The position numbers were made by a program, and so were the translations under genes. DNA of 64,000 nt from Hydrotalea sp. Lineage in GTDB: Bacteria; Bacteroidota; Bacteroidia; Chitinophagales; Chitinophagaceae. The DNA is taken from the NCBI GenBank assembly GCA_027364735.1, contig DAHXOT010000045.1, positions 186,001 to 250,000 on the forward strand, written 5' to 3'. This document shows positions 27,208 through 36,322 of the stretch, piece after piece. Below the pieces are notes generated by a model. It ran no database searches, had not been told where the DNA came from, and saw only the letters and a program-made list of their open reading frames with translations. Within the stretch, counting starts at the first letter, position 1, and every line of letters starts with the position of its first letter.

Positions 27208-28392
27208 ATGAATTGGAATAAAATAAAGCAATGGTTTAGTTCTGGAGCGTTTTTGTTTGATAAAGTATTGGCAAATGTGCTTTGGTTTGGTTTATCTTTT
27301 ATTGCTATACTCCTCGACTTTTTGCACAATAAAATAAATAACTACATTATTTTTAAGCATGTTTATATTCATTCAATTCAGCAGATTAATCTTTATTTAG
27401 AATATCCACAGCAATATGCCGATGTTAATTTATACGGGCCGTTTTTTGCTTTAGTTATTGCACCATTTGCATTATTGCCCAATACTATTGCTATTGTACT
27501 ATGGGAAATTTTTAATACTGCCATTTTATATATAGCAATTAAAAAATTACCCATTGCATCGAAGTGGCAAAATGCTATATTAATTTTATGTTCCCACGAA
27601 ATGATGAATACTGCTTCATGGTTACAAAGTAATGCCTTAATTGCGGCTTGTATTATTCTTGGATTCGATTTTATTAATAAGCGAAAAGAAATATGGGCTT
27701 TGTTTTTTATTATGCTGGCAACGTTTATTAAAATATATGGTATAGTAGGTTTTGCTTTCTTTTTCTTTAGTAAAGACAAATTGAAATTTATAGGTTGGGC
27801 AATAGTTTGGTCGGTTATATTTTTTATTTTACCAATGATTATTTCTTCCCCTCATTTCATTATTCAATCTTATTCCGATTGGCTTCATGCTTTACAATTT
27901 AAAGCCGCTAAAAATGTAAACCCTAATGATACCAATGATTATCAAGATATTTGTGTAATGGGTATGATACGAAGAATTTTTAATATACCCTATTTCAAGA
28001 ATTATTATGTTACCGTTTCGGCAGTTATTTTATTTGGATTACAATATCTAAGGTTTAATTATTTTAGCGATGTTAGGTATAGATTATACTTGTTATGTTC
28101 TGTACTAATTACAACAGTAATTTTTACCACCAGTGCCGAATCTCCTACGTATATCATTGCATTTCCGGCCATGTGTATTTGGTATGTATTACAAGAGCAT
28201 ACAAAAAAGGTAAATGCACTATTTATTTTCACTTTACTTTTAACAAGCTTTTCTTATTCCGATCTTTTTACGCCTTGGTTGCGAGAAAATATTATTAGGC
28301 CATATGCTTTAAAAGCTTTGCCCGGATTTATTTTTGTGGTTAATTATATTAAAACAAATTTATTCAAAGCAATTTTTAACAATCCAGGGTGA
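27208..28392 (+). CDS. GT87-like polytopic glycosyltransferase (DUF2029)
   Basis: A 394-residue membrane protein with about ten hydrophobic segments. The arrangement resembles the DUF2029/GT87 family of polyprenyl-phosphate-sugar-dependent mannosyltransferases: an early loop with YLEYPQQYADVNLYGPFFAL, then LQSNALIAACIILG, and AAKNVNPNDTNDYQD. It follows the GtrB-like gene in the same direction, and the pair likely adds a sugar to an envelope glycan on the periplasmic side. Acceptor and donor are unknown. Confidence 0.78.
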   Translation: MNWNKIKQWFSSGAFLFDKVLANVLWFGLSFIAILLDFLHNKINNYIIFKHVYIHSIQQINLYLEYPQQYADVNLYGPFFALVIAPFALLPNTIAIVLWEIFNTAILYIAIKKLPIASKWQNAILILCSHEMMNTASWLQSNALIAACIILGFDFINKRKEIWALFFIMLATFIKIYGIVGFAFFFFSKDKLKFIGWAIVWSVIFFILPMIISSPHFIIQSYSDWLHALQFKAAKNVNPNDTNDYQDICVMGMIRRIFNIPYFKNYYVTVSAVILFGLQYLRFNYFSDVRYRLYLLCSVLITTVIFTTSAESPTYIIAFPAMCIWYVLQEHTKKVNALFIFTLLLTSFSYSDLFTPWLRENIIRPYALKALPGFIFVVNYIKTNLFKAIFNNPG

Positions 28393-28405
28393 TAGAGTAA
28401 AAAAC

Positions 28406-29098
28406 TTATTTATTGCTTAATTTAAAATAATCATAAAAATATTCGGCAGGTTTTAAATTAAGAAACTGTTGCCTGTTTTCTGCTAAATCTTCATAGTTTA
28501 ATTTATTAATTTCATCTGCAGAAAATTGCAAACCATTTTCTTTTTTTGCTTTAGTAATAATTCCTAAACCGTGATCGCAGTTTAAAACAAAAACATTTAT
28601 ATCGTTTCGCAAAGAGCGTAAATGTACAATAGCTTTCCAAACATCACCATTCCAAAATCCGGCTTCATTTCTTTCCTGCCACTCATCCCATGTACCGGAA
28701 GCCGCCTTTGTTTGTGGATTACAATCGTGTACAACAATTACTCCATCATCACTCAAATATTTCAAGGTGTTTTCTATATCACGCAATGCAAAATCGTATT
28801 GGTGCATACCATCTACCAAAGCAATTTCAATTTTTTTATTGCCAATTATAGTAGCAGCATCTTCGGCAAAAAAAGCATCACTGCTTTTTTCGAAATATTG
28901 ATTGTATAAGTTGTATGGATTTAAAATGATTTTCCCGAATTTTCTTGTTGTATCGAAAGCAAATTTTGGATCTATAGCAATTTTAAAATTGCTTTTAATT
29001 CTAAATAAAATATGACCGTTATGTACACCAATTTCTAAATAATTGTTCAATTTCTTTTGGCTCATTAAGGTTTTAATTACTACTAATCTGTTTAACAT
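28406..29098 (-). CDS. class I SAM-dependent methyltransferase-like protein
   Basis: A 230-residue soluble protein. The Rossmann-like methyltransferase fold is suggested by YLEIGVHNGHILF (motif I), FKIAIDPKFAFD, IEIALVDGMHQYDFALRDIE and GVIVVHDCNPQ. This pattern fits the Methyltransf_24 group often found near glycan genes. The substrate is unknown. It converges on the GT87-like gene with a 13-base gap and is divergent from the polysaccharide deacetylase. Confidence 0.82.
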   Translation of the reverse strand: MLNRLVVIKTLMSQKKLNNYLEIGVHNGHILFRIKSNFKIAIDPKFAFDTTRKFGKIILNPYNLYNQYFEKSSDAFFAEDAATIIGNKKIEIALVDGMHQYDFALRDIENTLKYLSDDGVIVVHDCNPQTKAASGTWDEWQERNEAGFWNGDVWKAIVHLRSLRNDINVFVLNCDHGLGIITKAKKENGLQFSADEINKLNYEDLAENRQQFLNLKPAEYFYDYFKLSNK

Positions 29099-29223
29099 AC
29101 ACTAAAAATTAAAAAATAAAAATAAGCAGTTGCGGGTACATAAAATATTTTATTTCCCGCATTAGCATATAATGGCAAAGCCATTAAAGCCAAAATAATA
29201 GCGTTAATTTGCAATTGATTAGT

Positions 29224-29997
29224 ATGGTTGAGAACAGATACATATTATTTTCATTTGATGTAGAAGAGTTTGATCTTCCATTGGAATATAAGCATCCCCT
29301 TCCGTTGGATGAGCAATTAGAAATTGGGAAATTAGGGTTAGATGCTATTATGCCAATTCTACATAGCAGTTCTTTTAAATCTACACTTTTTACTACTGCC
29401 AATTTCGCTATTCATTTTCCCGAAACAATTAAGTTATTAGCAATGCAACACGAAATTGGATCACATACTTTTTATCATTCCAATTTTAGCAACGAGCATT
29501 TACTTCAATCAAAACAAAAACTTGAAACTATTTCTAATACCGAAGTAGTTGGTTTACGAATGCCAAGAATGAGAAAGGTAAATTTAAATGAAGTAAAAAA
29601 AGCTGGTTATACATACGATTCATCCATTAATCCAACACTTCTTCCGGGGCGGTATAATAATTTGCATCTACCAAGAACTGTATATGAAGAGGAAGGCATA
29701 CAACGTTTACCTGCTTCGGTTTCGCCAAATTTTAGAATACCATTATTTTGGTTATCATTTAAAAATTTACCCTACTTTTTATTTAAACAATTGGCTATAC
29801 AAACTTTAAAAAAAGATGGTTATTTATGTTTGTATTTTCATCCATGGGAGTTTATAAATATTAATCAGTATGGTCTTCCCGGATATGTAAAAAAATTGTG
29901 TGGGCAACCTTTACAGGATAGGCTAATTCGTTTAATAGCAGACCTAAAAAAGCAAGGAGAATTTATGACAATTAAAGATTACATTGGCTTGCAATAA
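29224..29997 (+). CDS. polysaccharide deacetylase family protein
   Basis: A 257-residue protein from ATG 29224; a TTG at 29209 is an alternative start. It has the NodB-homology fold of carbohydrate esterase family 4: FSFDVEEFD with the catalytic and metal-binding aspartates, IGSHTFYHSNF with the HxxxH metal histidines, VVGLRMPR with the conserved arginine, and YFHPWEF near the end. No signal peptide is visible, so it may act in the cytoplasm on a lipid-linked or nucleotide-linked sugar. The neighbourhood of glycosyltransferase and methyltransferase genes suggests glycan modification. Confidence 0.88.
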   Translation: MVENRYILFSFDVEEFDLPLEYKHPLPLDEQLEIGKLGLDAIMPILHSSSFKSTLFTTANFAIHFPETIKLLAMQHEIGSHTFYHSNFSNEHLLQSKQKLETISNTEVVGLRMPRMRKVNLNEVKKAGYTYDSSINPTLLPGRYNNLHLPRTVYEEEGIQRLPASVSPNFRIPLFWLSFKNLPYFLFKQLAIQTLKKDGYLCLYFHPWEFININQYGLPGYVKKLCGQPLQDRLIRLIADLKKQGEFMTIKDYIGLQ

Positions 29998-30037
29998 CAA
30001 CTATCCAACCTCTTCGTTTATTAATTAATTTACTTAA

Positions 30038-30634
30038 ATGAATTATCTCGCTCACGCATATTTATCCTTTAACAATGAAGGCATTTTAGTGGGCAATATG
30101 ATTAGCGATTATGTAAAGGGGAAGAAAAAATTCGACTATCCAATTATTATTCAAAAAGGCATTATGCTGCATAGGGCTATTGATGCTTTTACCGATGCAC
30201 ACTCTGCAACAAGAGAAGCAGAAAAACTGTTGAAACCTTTTGTGGGTTTATATGCAGGTCCTTTGCTCGATGTTATTTACGATCACTTTTTGGCAGTAGA
30301 TAATACTGAATTTGAAAATGACAATGCGTTAATGAATTTTACTAAAAAAACCTATTGTTTATTGAAACCGTATGAAAATTTGTTTCCGGAAAAATTTGCT
30401 GCCATGTTTCCAAATATGATATTGCATAATTGGTTATACCATTATCAATTTCATTGGGGTATTGAAAGAAGTTTTATAGGTGTAGTAAAAAGAGCAAAAT
30501 ATTTAAACGATAGCTCCGATGCGTTTAAAGTATTTGAAAAAGAATACGATAGTTTTAAAAACTATTATCAATTATTTTTTCCTGAATTAAAATTGTTTGC
30601 AAAAAATAAAATGACCGAATTGTTGGCCGAATAA
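30038..30634 (+). CDS. acyl carrier protein phosphodiesterase-like protein
   Basis: A 198-residue soluble protein of the AcpH/DUF479 family. It has the family's N-terminal MNYLAHAYLSF and GNMISDYVKGK, then GIMLHRAIDAFTDAH and LLDVIYDHFLA, with the His and Asp residues of the HD-like metal site. E. coli AcpH removes the phosphopantetheine arm from acyl carrier protein; Bacteroidota homologues are assumed to do the same. It is a monocistronic gene or loosely linked to the deacetylase 40 bases upstream. Confidence 0.87.
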   Translation: MNYLAHAYLSFNNEGILVGNMISDYVKGKKKFDYPIIIQKGIMLHRAIDAFTDAHSATREAEKLLKPFVGLYAGPLLDVIYDHFLAVDNTEFENDNALMNFTKKTYCLLKPYENLFPEKFAAMFPNMILHNWLYHYQFHWGIERSFIGVVKRAKYLNDSSDAFKVFEKEYDSFKNYYQLFFPELKLFAKNKMTELLAE

Positions 30635-30744
30635 AAATTTGTTATATAGTTGTATATGTTTGTATGCAAATGCAACAATACTAATACCACTATATTTAAA
30701 AGAGTTAAATTTAAAATTGCATATTTGTAACTAAATAAAACACC

Positions 30745-31884
30745 ATGAAACTTGCTACCAAATTCATTCATGCAGGTACAGAACCTGATGCATCTACCGG
30801 TGCTATTATGACGCCCATTTATCAAACATCAACATTTGTTCAATCGGCTCCGGGCGTGCATAAAGGATATGATTATTCTAGAGCAGGTAATCCAACAAGA
30901 GCTGCACTCGAAGCTGCTTATGCCAAAATTGAAAATGGTAAATTCGGATTGGCATTTAGTAGTGGTGTAGCAGCAACAGATGCAGTTATAAAACTTTTAG
31001 AGCCGGGCGATGAAGTAATTGCATCTAATGATATGTATGGCGGTACCTATAGATTGTTTACTAAAATTTTTCAAAAATTTGGTATAGTATTTCATTTTGT
31101 GGATATGAAAGATGCCAATAACATTATTCCGTTTATTAATCAAAATACCAAACTTATTTGGACAGAAACGCCTACCAATCCTCTAATGAATATTATTGAT
31201 ATTGAAGCAACTGCTTTCATTGCTAAGCAACATAATATTCTACTGTGTGTTGATAATACTTTCGCATCGCCCTATTTGCAAAATCCGTTACAGTTGGGTG
31301 CCGATATTGTAATGCATTCTGCTACTAAATATTTGGGAGGTCATAGCGATGTTATTCAAGGATGTTTGGTAATGAATGATGAAGCGTTAAGAGAAAAATT
31401 ATTTTTCATTCAAAAAAGTAGTGGTGCTGTTCCTGGTCCACAAGATTGTTTTTTAGTATTACGCGGTATAAAAACATTGCATGTTCGTATGCAACGTCAT
31501 TGCGAGAATGGAGAAAAAATAGCACATTTTTTATACCATCATCCAAAGGTTGAAAAAGTATATTGGTGTGGTTTTGAAAATCATCCCGGTTATGAAATTG
31601 CCAAAAAACAAATGCGAGGTTTTGGCGGAATGATGAGTTTTACTTTAAAAGATGATAGCATTGACAATGCAATACGTGTGTTAACTGCTACTAAATTATT
31701 TGCATTAGCAGAAAGTTTAGGAGGTGTTGAAAGTTTAATTAATCATCCGGCTACTATGACGCATGCTTCTATTCCCAAAGAAGAAAGGTTAAAGAATGGC
31801 TTAACAGATTCTTTAATTCGGTTAAGTGTAGGAATTGAAGATGCAGATGATTTAATTGATGACTTAAAAAATGCAATTGGATAA
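30745..31884 (+). CDS. cystathionine gamma-synthase/lyase, PLP-dependent
   Basis: A 379-residue enzyme of the Cys/Met metabolism PLP family. The PLP lysine is K195 in MHSATKYLGGHSD. Other family motifs are YDYSRAGNPTRAALE, FSSGVAATDAV, ASNDMYGGTYRLF, ETPTNPLM, CVDNTFASPYLQNP and the C-terminal SLGGVESLINHPATMTH. These cannot separate cystathionine gamma-synthase (O-acylhomoserine plus cysteine) from cystathionine gamma-lyase, so both are left open. The next small gene follows at once. Confidence 0.9.
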   Translation: MKLATKFIHAGTEPDASTGAIMTPIYQTSTFVQSAPGVHKGYDYSRAGNPTRAALEAAYAKIENGKFGLAFSSGVAATDAVIKLLEPGDEVIASNDMYGGTYRLFTKIFQKFGIVFHFVDMKDANNIIPFINQNTKLIWTETPTNPLMNIIDIEATAFIAKQHNILLCVDNTFASPYLQNPLQLGADIVMHSATKYLGGHSDVIQGCLVMNDEALREKLFFIQKSSGAVPGPQDCFLVLRGIKTLHVRMQRHCENGEKIAHFLYHHPKVEKVYWCGFENHPGYEIAKKQMRGFGGMMSFTLKDDSIDNAIRVLTATKLFALAESLGGVESLINHPATMTHASIPKEERLKNGLTDSLIRLSVGIEDADDLIDDLKNAIG

Positions 31885-31885
31885 T

Positions 31886-32137
31886 ATGGCAGAAGTACTA
31901 ATTGAAACAGTTGGATGGATGGGTTCGTTATTAATATTAGGTGCTTATTATTTAAATATGCGTCATAAAATATTGGCTACATCTCCTCTATACATTTGGG
32001 GAAATTTAATTGGCGGAATGTGCTTTATTGTCAACACGTATTATCATCATGCATTTCCTTCAATGGCCTTAAATATTGTATGGGTATTAATAGCCATAAT
32101 TTCTTTATTTAATTCAAAATCTTTGCGAACTAAGTAA
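31886..32137 (+). CDS. small membrane protein, CBU_0592-like
   Basis: An 83-residue protein from ATG 31886, directly after the preceding stop; an ATG at 31871 overlaps that stop and is less likely. Three hydrophobic segments are visible, with GWMGSLLILGAYYLN, YIWGNLIGGMCFIVNTYY and ALNIVWVLIAIISL. The layout matches the small CBU_0592-like membrane family of unknown function. A shared terminator follows. Confidence 0.7.
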   Translation: MAEVLIETVGWMGSLLILGAYYLNMRHKILATSPLYIWGNLIGGMCFIVNTYYHHAFPSMALNIVWVLIAIISLFNSKSLRTK

Positions 32138-32143
32138 TAATAA

Positions 32144-32175
32144 AAAAGGCAATTGCCAATTGGTAACTGCCTTTT
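32144..32175. terminator. bidirectional terminator
   Basis: Arms 32144-32157 and 32162-32175 pair over 14 positions with one mismatch and one G-U pair, around an AATT loop. Runs of A on the left and T on the right suit termination from both strands. It sits between the convergent small membrane protein and aldo/keto reductase genes. Confidence 0.75.
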
Positions 32176-32198
32176 GCATTGCTATCTGTTTGTTAAAT

Positions 32199-33188
32199 TT
32201 AATATTCGGGTAGTTTAGGTTTTGTTTGCATAATAGCTTCTATGCTTTGCAATACTTCGTTAGTTAGTAATGGTAAGGCGTCAAGTGCTTTTAAATTATC
32301 TTCTAATTGATCTTTTTTTGTAGCACCCAAAATGGCTGTGGTAACATTGGGGTTTTTGATAGTCCATGCAATACTTAGTGCTGCAACAGAAATACCTAAT
32401 GCTTTAGCAAGTACCGATAATTGTTTAACTTTTTCTACTTTATCATTCAGCATCCATCTATCTCTTAACCATTCAAAACCTTCCATTCCTAAGCGGCTTC
32501 CTTCGGGTATGCCATCGTTATATTTGCCACTTAAAAGACCCGCAGCCAAAGGGCTCCAGATGGTTGTGCCCATTTCAACATTTTTAAATATTTCCAGAAA
32601 TTCGTTTTCTATTTTATTTCTTTCAAATAAATTGTATTGAGGTTGTTCTACTTGTGGCCCAATTAATTTATAGTGATGGGCTATACGATGGGCTTCCATA
32701 ATTTCAACACCACTCCATTCGCTGGTACCCCAATATAAAATTTTTCCTTGTTGAATAAGATGATTCATTGTTAAAACCACTTCTTCAATAGGTACATTTT
32801 TATCTGGGCGATGACAAAAATATATATCAAGATAATCTGTTTGTAAACGTTGCAATGCCTCGTTACAGGCTTCGGTTAAGTGTTTGCGGCTAAGCCCTGT
32901 TTGGTTAGGTTTATTATGTTTTCCTCTCCAACCAAAAAATGCTTTCGATGAAATTGTGTAAGAAGTTCTATCCCAATTTTTCTTTTGTAAAATACGTCCC
33001 ATCATTTTTTCACTTTCTCCCAATGCATACACTTCTGCATTGTCGAAAAAGTTAATGCCATTATCATACGCTATGCCCATTAATTCATCGGCTATGCCAT
33101 CGTTAATTTGTTTATGGAAAGTTACCCAACTTCCAAAACTTAAAACACTTAGTTGTAAACCCGTGCGACCCATTCTTCTGTATTCCAT
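32199..33188 (-). CDS. aldo/keto reductase, voltage-gated K+ channel beta-subunit-like
   Basis: A 329-residue NADPH-dependent TIM-barrel oxidoreductase. Motifs are MEYRRMGRTGLQLSVLSFG at the N-terminus, NFFDNAEVYALGESE carrying the catalytic Asp-Tyr pair, DYLDIYFCHRPD, GTSEWS, QYNLFERN, WSPLAAGLLSGKYN and the C-terminal ILGATKKDQLEDNLKA NADP loop. The order and WSPLA motif match the Kv-beta/YghZ subgroup. The likely role is reduction of aldehydes, possibly methylglyoxal. It is a single gene following lptC with a 51-base gap. Confidence 0.9.
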   Translation of the reverse strand: MEYRRMGRTGLQLSVLSFGSWVTFHKQINDGIADELMGIAYDNGINFFDNAEVYALGESEKMMGRILQKKNWDRTSYTISSKAFFGWRGKHNKPNQTGLSRKHLTEACNEALQRLQTDYLDIYFCHRPDKNVPIEEVVLTMNHLIQQGKILYWGTSEWSGVEIMEAHRIAHHYKLIGPQVEQPQYNLFERNKIENEFLEIFKNVEMGTTIWSPLAAGLLSGKYNDGIPEGSRLGMEGFEWLRDRWMLNDKVEKVKQLSVLAKALGISVAALSIAWTIKNPNVTTAILGATKKDQLEDNLKALDALPLLTNEVLQSIEAIMQTKPKLPEY

Positions 33189-33239
33189 AAAAATTTATTT
33201 GATATGAATTTAATAATAACTGATAAGTAATTAAATTAT

Positions 33240-33830
33240 TTAGTAAGTACTGTCGGCTACGTGTAAAAGACTTTCATAGCCATTGTATATTTTACCAATA
33301 GTATCAATTGTAAACCATTTAAAATTTTGATCGGCAGTTAGGCCTTTGCCATAAATAATTTGGCGTGGTTCGTGCTGGCTTAAATGTACCGGTTTATTGG
33401 TATAAAACTGTTGTTTAGATTGATCCCAATACAATTCATTACACCATAGTGTATCTTTTTTTACATTAAATACAAGCACACTATCTTTTAAAAAAACAAC
33501 TTGTTCGTTTTCTAAATAATTGCCGTATTTGGCAAAAAGCTGGCTTTCAACTCGGTTAAGGCTATCGTAAAAATCAACATGTAAAGTTTTAGGAAACTCA
33601 ATACGGGCAGTATCTAATAAATATTTATACATTACCGGAGCGGTGAGTTTGGCTCTTATTTTTCCATTTTGACTTTGATATGCTTCAACATTTTTTCCTT
33701 CTTCAACGCCCAATCTTTTTTGTCCTAACGATTGTACTACTTTAATATCGTTTTCGCAAGCCGATAGTATTATTGCTACAACAATAGTTGCACTAACTTT
33801 TTTACATATTTGTTTGAACAAAAAATTCAT
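33240..33830 (-). CDS. lptC: LPS export protein LptC
   Basis: A 196-residue envelope protein with a lipoprotein signal (hydrophobic residues 14-23, lipobox LSAC). The mature part has the beta-jellyroll pattern of LptC: AYQSQNGKIRAKLTAPVMYKY, LHVDFYDSLNRVESQLFAKYG and DTLWCNELYWDQSKQQFYTN, as in the Bacteroidota form. LptC receives lipopolysaccharide from the inner-membrane LptBFG extractor and passes it to LptA. In E. coli LptC has a transmembrane helix; the lipobox form is usual in this phylum. A -7 element lies just upstream. Confidence 0.88.
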   Translation of the reverse strand: MNFLFKQICKKVSATIVVAIILSACENDIKVVQSLGQKRLGVEEGKNVEAYQSQNGKIRAKLTAPVMYKYLLDTARIEFPKTLHVDFYDSLNRVESQLFAKYGNYLENEQVVFLKDSVLVFNVKKDTLWCNELYWDQSKQQFYTNKPVHLSQHEPRQIIYGKGLTADQNFKWFTIDTIGKIYNGYESLLHVADSTY

Positions 33831-33841
33831 AAATGCTATTG

Positions 33842-33849
33842 CAAACTTA
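33842..33849 (-). promoter_or_regulatory. -7 promoter element for lptC
   Basis: On the minus strand this reads TAAGTTTG, an exact TAnnTTTG match, but only 12 bases before the ATG, so the leader would be very short. An 11-base direct repeat (TGTTATAGTAA) occurs twice just upstream, near 33850 and 33891. Confidence 0.3.
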
Positions 33850-33961
33850 TGTTATAGTAACGATTATGTTGTTATGAAATATTGAAAGTTGTTATAGTAA
33901 TGGTGTAAGTAAATGCTTTAGCTTATTGTAATTGAATTTTTGTAAGTATTATTTTTCGATA

Positions 33962-34687
33962 TTAATTGTTTAATTCGCTTATGGCAAATAAACCTTTATA
34001 CAATAAATATGGATCGGCAATAACTGCATTTTTTAAGTGTGGAAGAAAAAAATCCATATCCCCACCGGTTAAAAAAACTTTTAGGTGATTATATTTTTCT
34101 TTGTAGGCATCAATAATTCCATCAATTTCTTTTGCCATTCCCATAATAACGCCACTTAGCAAATTAGTTTTAGTATCGTAACCAATTAGCGGAAAATTAT
34201 GTTCTGCTTTTACCAGTGGTAAAAGTGCAGTTTGCTCGCTCATTGCCCTAAATCGCATTGTCATTCCCGGTGAAATACTGCCACCCAAAAATTCATGAAA
34301 TGTATTAACATAATTGTATGTTATGCAAGTGCCCAAGCCAATTGCCAAACAATGATGATGTGGATGAATTGTACTGGCAGCGGAACATATTGCCAACCTA
34401 TCGGCACCAATAGTTTCGGGCTTTCCAACGGGCGAAGAAATAGGCAGTTTGCTCCGATGGTTTAATAAGTGAAATTTAGTTTTTGCAGCCAATATTTCTT
34501 CAATAGCTTCATAATGTTTAATAACTGATGATAGAATAGATTTTTGTGGTTGAAATATTTTAAGTAATTGTTCAATAGTGGCAATATCATCTCCTTCTAA
34601 AACCAATAAATCTTGTAGTTCATTTTCTTTAAAAATAGCACACTTTAAACGAGTATTGCCAAAGTCTAAACATAAGGTGGTTTGCAT
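33962..34687 (-). CDS. coaX: type III pantothenate kinase
   Basis: A 241-residue cytosolic enzyme that phosphorylates pantothenate with ATP, the first step of coenzyme A synthesis. The ASKHA-fold motifs of CoaX are clear: LDFGNTRLKCAIF (phosphate 1), GADRLAICSAAS, LAIGLGTCITYNYV (phosphate 2) and GGSISPGMTMRFRAM, and LTGGDMDFF near the end. Length is normal, slightly short. It lies 10 bases downstream of a LON-domain gene, so the two are probably co-transcribed. Confidence 0.93.
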   Translation of the reverse strand: MQTTLCLDFGNTRLKCAIFKENELQDLLVLEGDDIATIEQLLKIFQPQKSILSSVIKHYEAIEEILAAKTKFHLLNHRSKLPISSPVGKPETIGADRLAICSAASTIHPHHHCLAIGLGTCITYNYVNTFHEFLGGSISPGMTMRFRAMSEQTALLPLVKAEHNFPLIGYDTKTNLLSGVIMGMAKEIDGIIDAYKEKYNHLKVFLTGGDMDFFLPHLKNAVIADPYLLYKGLFAISELNN

Positions 34688-34697
34688 GTGCAGTTAT

Positions 34698-35339
34698 TTA
34701 TTGTTCAAAGTTAAATCCTTTTAATTCTTTAAAATGGCCGTTTAATTTAATTTTTTCTTTTAAAAGTTCAATTCCCTTAACCATTGGAAGCGTTTTTTTT
34801 AAGTGCCGTTTTATAAATTCTAATCGTTGATTTTCGTTTAATAAAGTTAATAACCGAAACTCATCATCGAGCGATAAACCAATATGATGGGCAATATCAT
34901 AACTGCATATATTTTCGTTATTGGTTGTAAATTTTTTTGAAACATGCAATAGCGTATGTAGTTCACTTATTTTTTGAAGCAAATGTTTTATCATTACAGG
35001 ATGTAGGAGTTTATTATTTAATGGATAATTTACAATTGCTCCATGATAAAGCTTATTCGGAATATTTTTTACAATTTCTAATATTGTAAAAACTTCAAGT
35101 CCTCTGGTAGTGATATCCATTTTTCCATCGTTATATAATTTTACAATTTCAGTAATTTCAATTAGTGTGCCCATATCGGTAATTCCTTTTGCTAAAACTG
35201 TTGGAATGCCAAATGGTTTTTTTTCTTTAAAACAGTCAATAATTAATTGTTGATACCTTGGCTCAAAAATATGTAGGTTAAGGTTTTCACCAGGGAATAC
35301 TACAATATTTAATGGAAATATGGGAATGAAATTGATCAT
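34698..35339 (-). CDS. LON peptidase substrate-binding domain protein
   Basis: A 213-residue protein from ATG 35339; an ATG four codons earlier (35351) is equally possible. It contains only the N-terminal domain of Lon (PUA-like): FIPIFPLNIVVFPGE, HIFEPRYQQLI, FGIPTV, GTLIEI and TTRGLEVFTI, followed by a helical part. The ATPase and protease domains of Lon are absent. Such stand-alone proteins are common and their role is unclear. It precedes coaX by 10 bases. Confidence 0.87.
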   Translation of the reverse strand: MINFIPIFPLNIVVFPGENLNLHIFEPRYQQLIIDCFKEKKPFGIPTVLAKGITDMGTLIEITEIVKLYNDGKMDITTRGLEVFTILEIVKNIPNKLYHGAIVNYPLNNKLLHPVMIKHLLQKISELHTLLHVSKKFTTNNENICSYDIAHHIGLSLDDEFRLLTLLNENQRLEFIKRHLKKTLPMVKGIELLKEKIKLNGHFKELKGFNFEQ

Positions 35340-35422
35340 ATAATTATGCAATTAATTTACAGAAATAAAATGAAATTTTATGAAGCAGAAAATTTTATGT
35401 TCTTTGCATTGAATTTTTAGCT

Positions 35423-36322
35423 ATGAAAATATCGGGATTTTCTTTTGTACGAAATGGTTTTGATTATGGAGTACCTTTTTTAGAAGCCATTCAATCTATT
35501 TTACCCATTTGCGATGAATTTATAATGGTGGTTGGAGATTCGGCAGATGGTACCAGAGAAGCAGTACAAAATTTACACTCTCCTAAAATAAAAATTATAG
35601 ATACTATTTGGAATATGAACTTGCGAGAAGGTGGAAAAATTTTTGCCGAGCAAACCAATATAGGATTAGATGCTGTTTCGGGCGATTGGGCTTTTCATAT
35701 TCAAGCAGATGAAGTTATTCATGAAAATGCTGTTTTGAAAATTAAAAAAGCAATTGAACAAAACCATTACGAACAAAAAGTGGAAGGATTTATTTTACCC
35801 TTTTATCATTTTTGGGGCGGATATAATTATATTAGAAATTCGAGACGCATTCATTTGCACGAAGTAAGAATTTTTAGAACCGCATTAGGTGTTAGATCGT
35901 ATAGAGATTCTCAGGGATTTAGAAAATTTACTTCAATTGAAAATTATATGCATCAAAAAGAAAAGGGGAAAAAGTTACAGGTAAAAAAAATTGATGCTCC
36001 TATTTTTCATTATAATGGAATAAGGCCGCCACAAGATTTTAGGAAAAAAGCGGAGCAAATGGGTATCTTTTATCAATCGGAAGAAAAAGTACAACAAGAG
36101 TTAAATGAAAGAGAATATCATTGGGATAAAATAGATAGAGTAGCACCATTTACAGGAACACATCCGGCAGTAATGCAACCAAAAGTAGATGCTCAAAATT
36201 GGGAATATGTGTATCGGCCTGAAAAATCTGTTTGGAAAATAAAAGATAGAATTATGCAACCTATTGAAGATGTTTTAGGATTTAAAATAGGAGAATATAA
36301 AAATTATAAGCTTTTAAAATGA
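35423..36322 (+). CDS. GT2 glycosyltransferase
   Basis: A 299-residue cytosolic protein with a GT-A fold. The start MKISGFSFVRNG, the CDEFIMVVGDSADGTRE segment and IQADEVIHENAVL in place of a canonical DxD are visible. It resembles family 2 proteins of glycan loci in Bacteroidota. It has no transmembrane segment. The following gene overlaps by 4 bases and is another glycosyltransferase, so the pair likely builds one glycan, perhaps the lipopolysaccharide core or O-chain, given the O-antigen ligase-like gene opposite. Confidence 0.85.
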   Translation: MKISGFSFVRNGFDYGVPFLEAIQSILPICDEFIMVVGDSADGTREAVQNLHSPKIKIIDTIWNMNLREGGKIFAEQTNIGLDAVSGDWAFHIQADEVIHENAVLKIKKAIEQNHYEQKVEGFILPFYHFWGGYNYIRNSRRIHLHEVRIFRTALGVRSYRDSQGFRKFTSIENYMHQKEKGKKLQVKKIDAPIFHYNGIRPPQDFRKKAEQMGIFYQSEEKVQQELNEREYHWDKIDRVAPFTGTHPAVMQPKVDAQNWEYVYRPEKSVWKIKDRIMQPIEDVLGFKIGEYKNYKLLK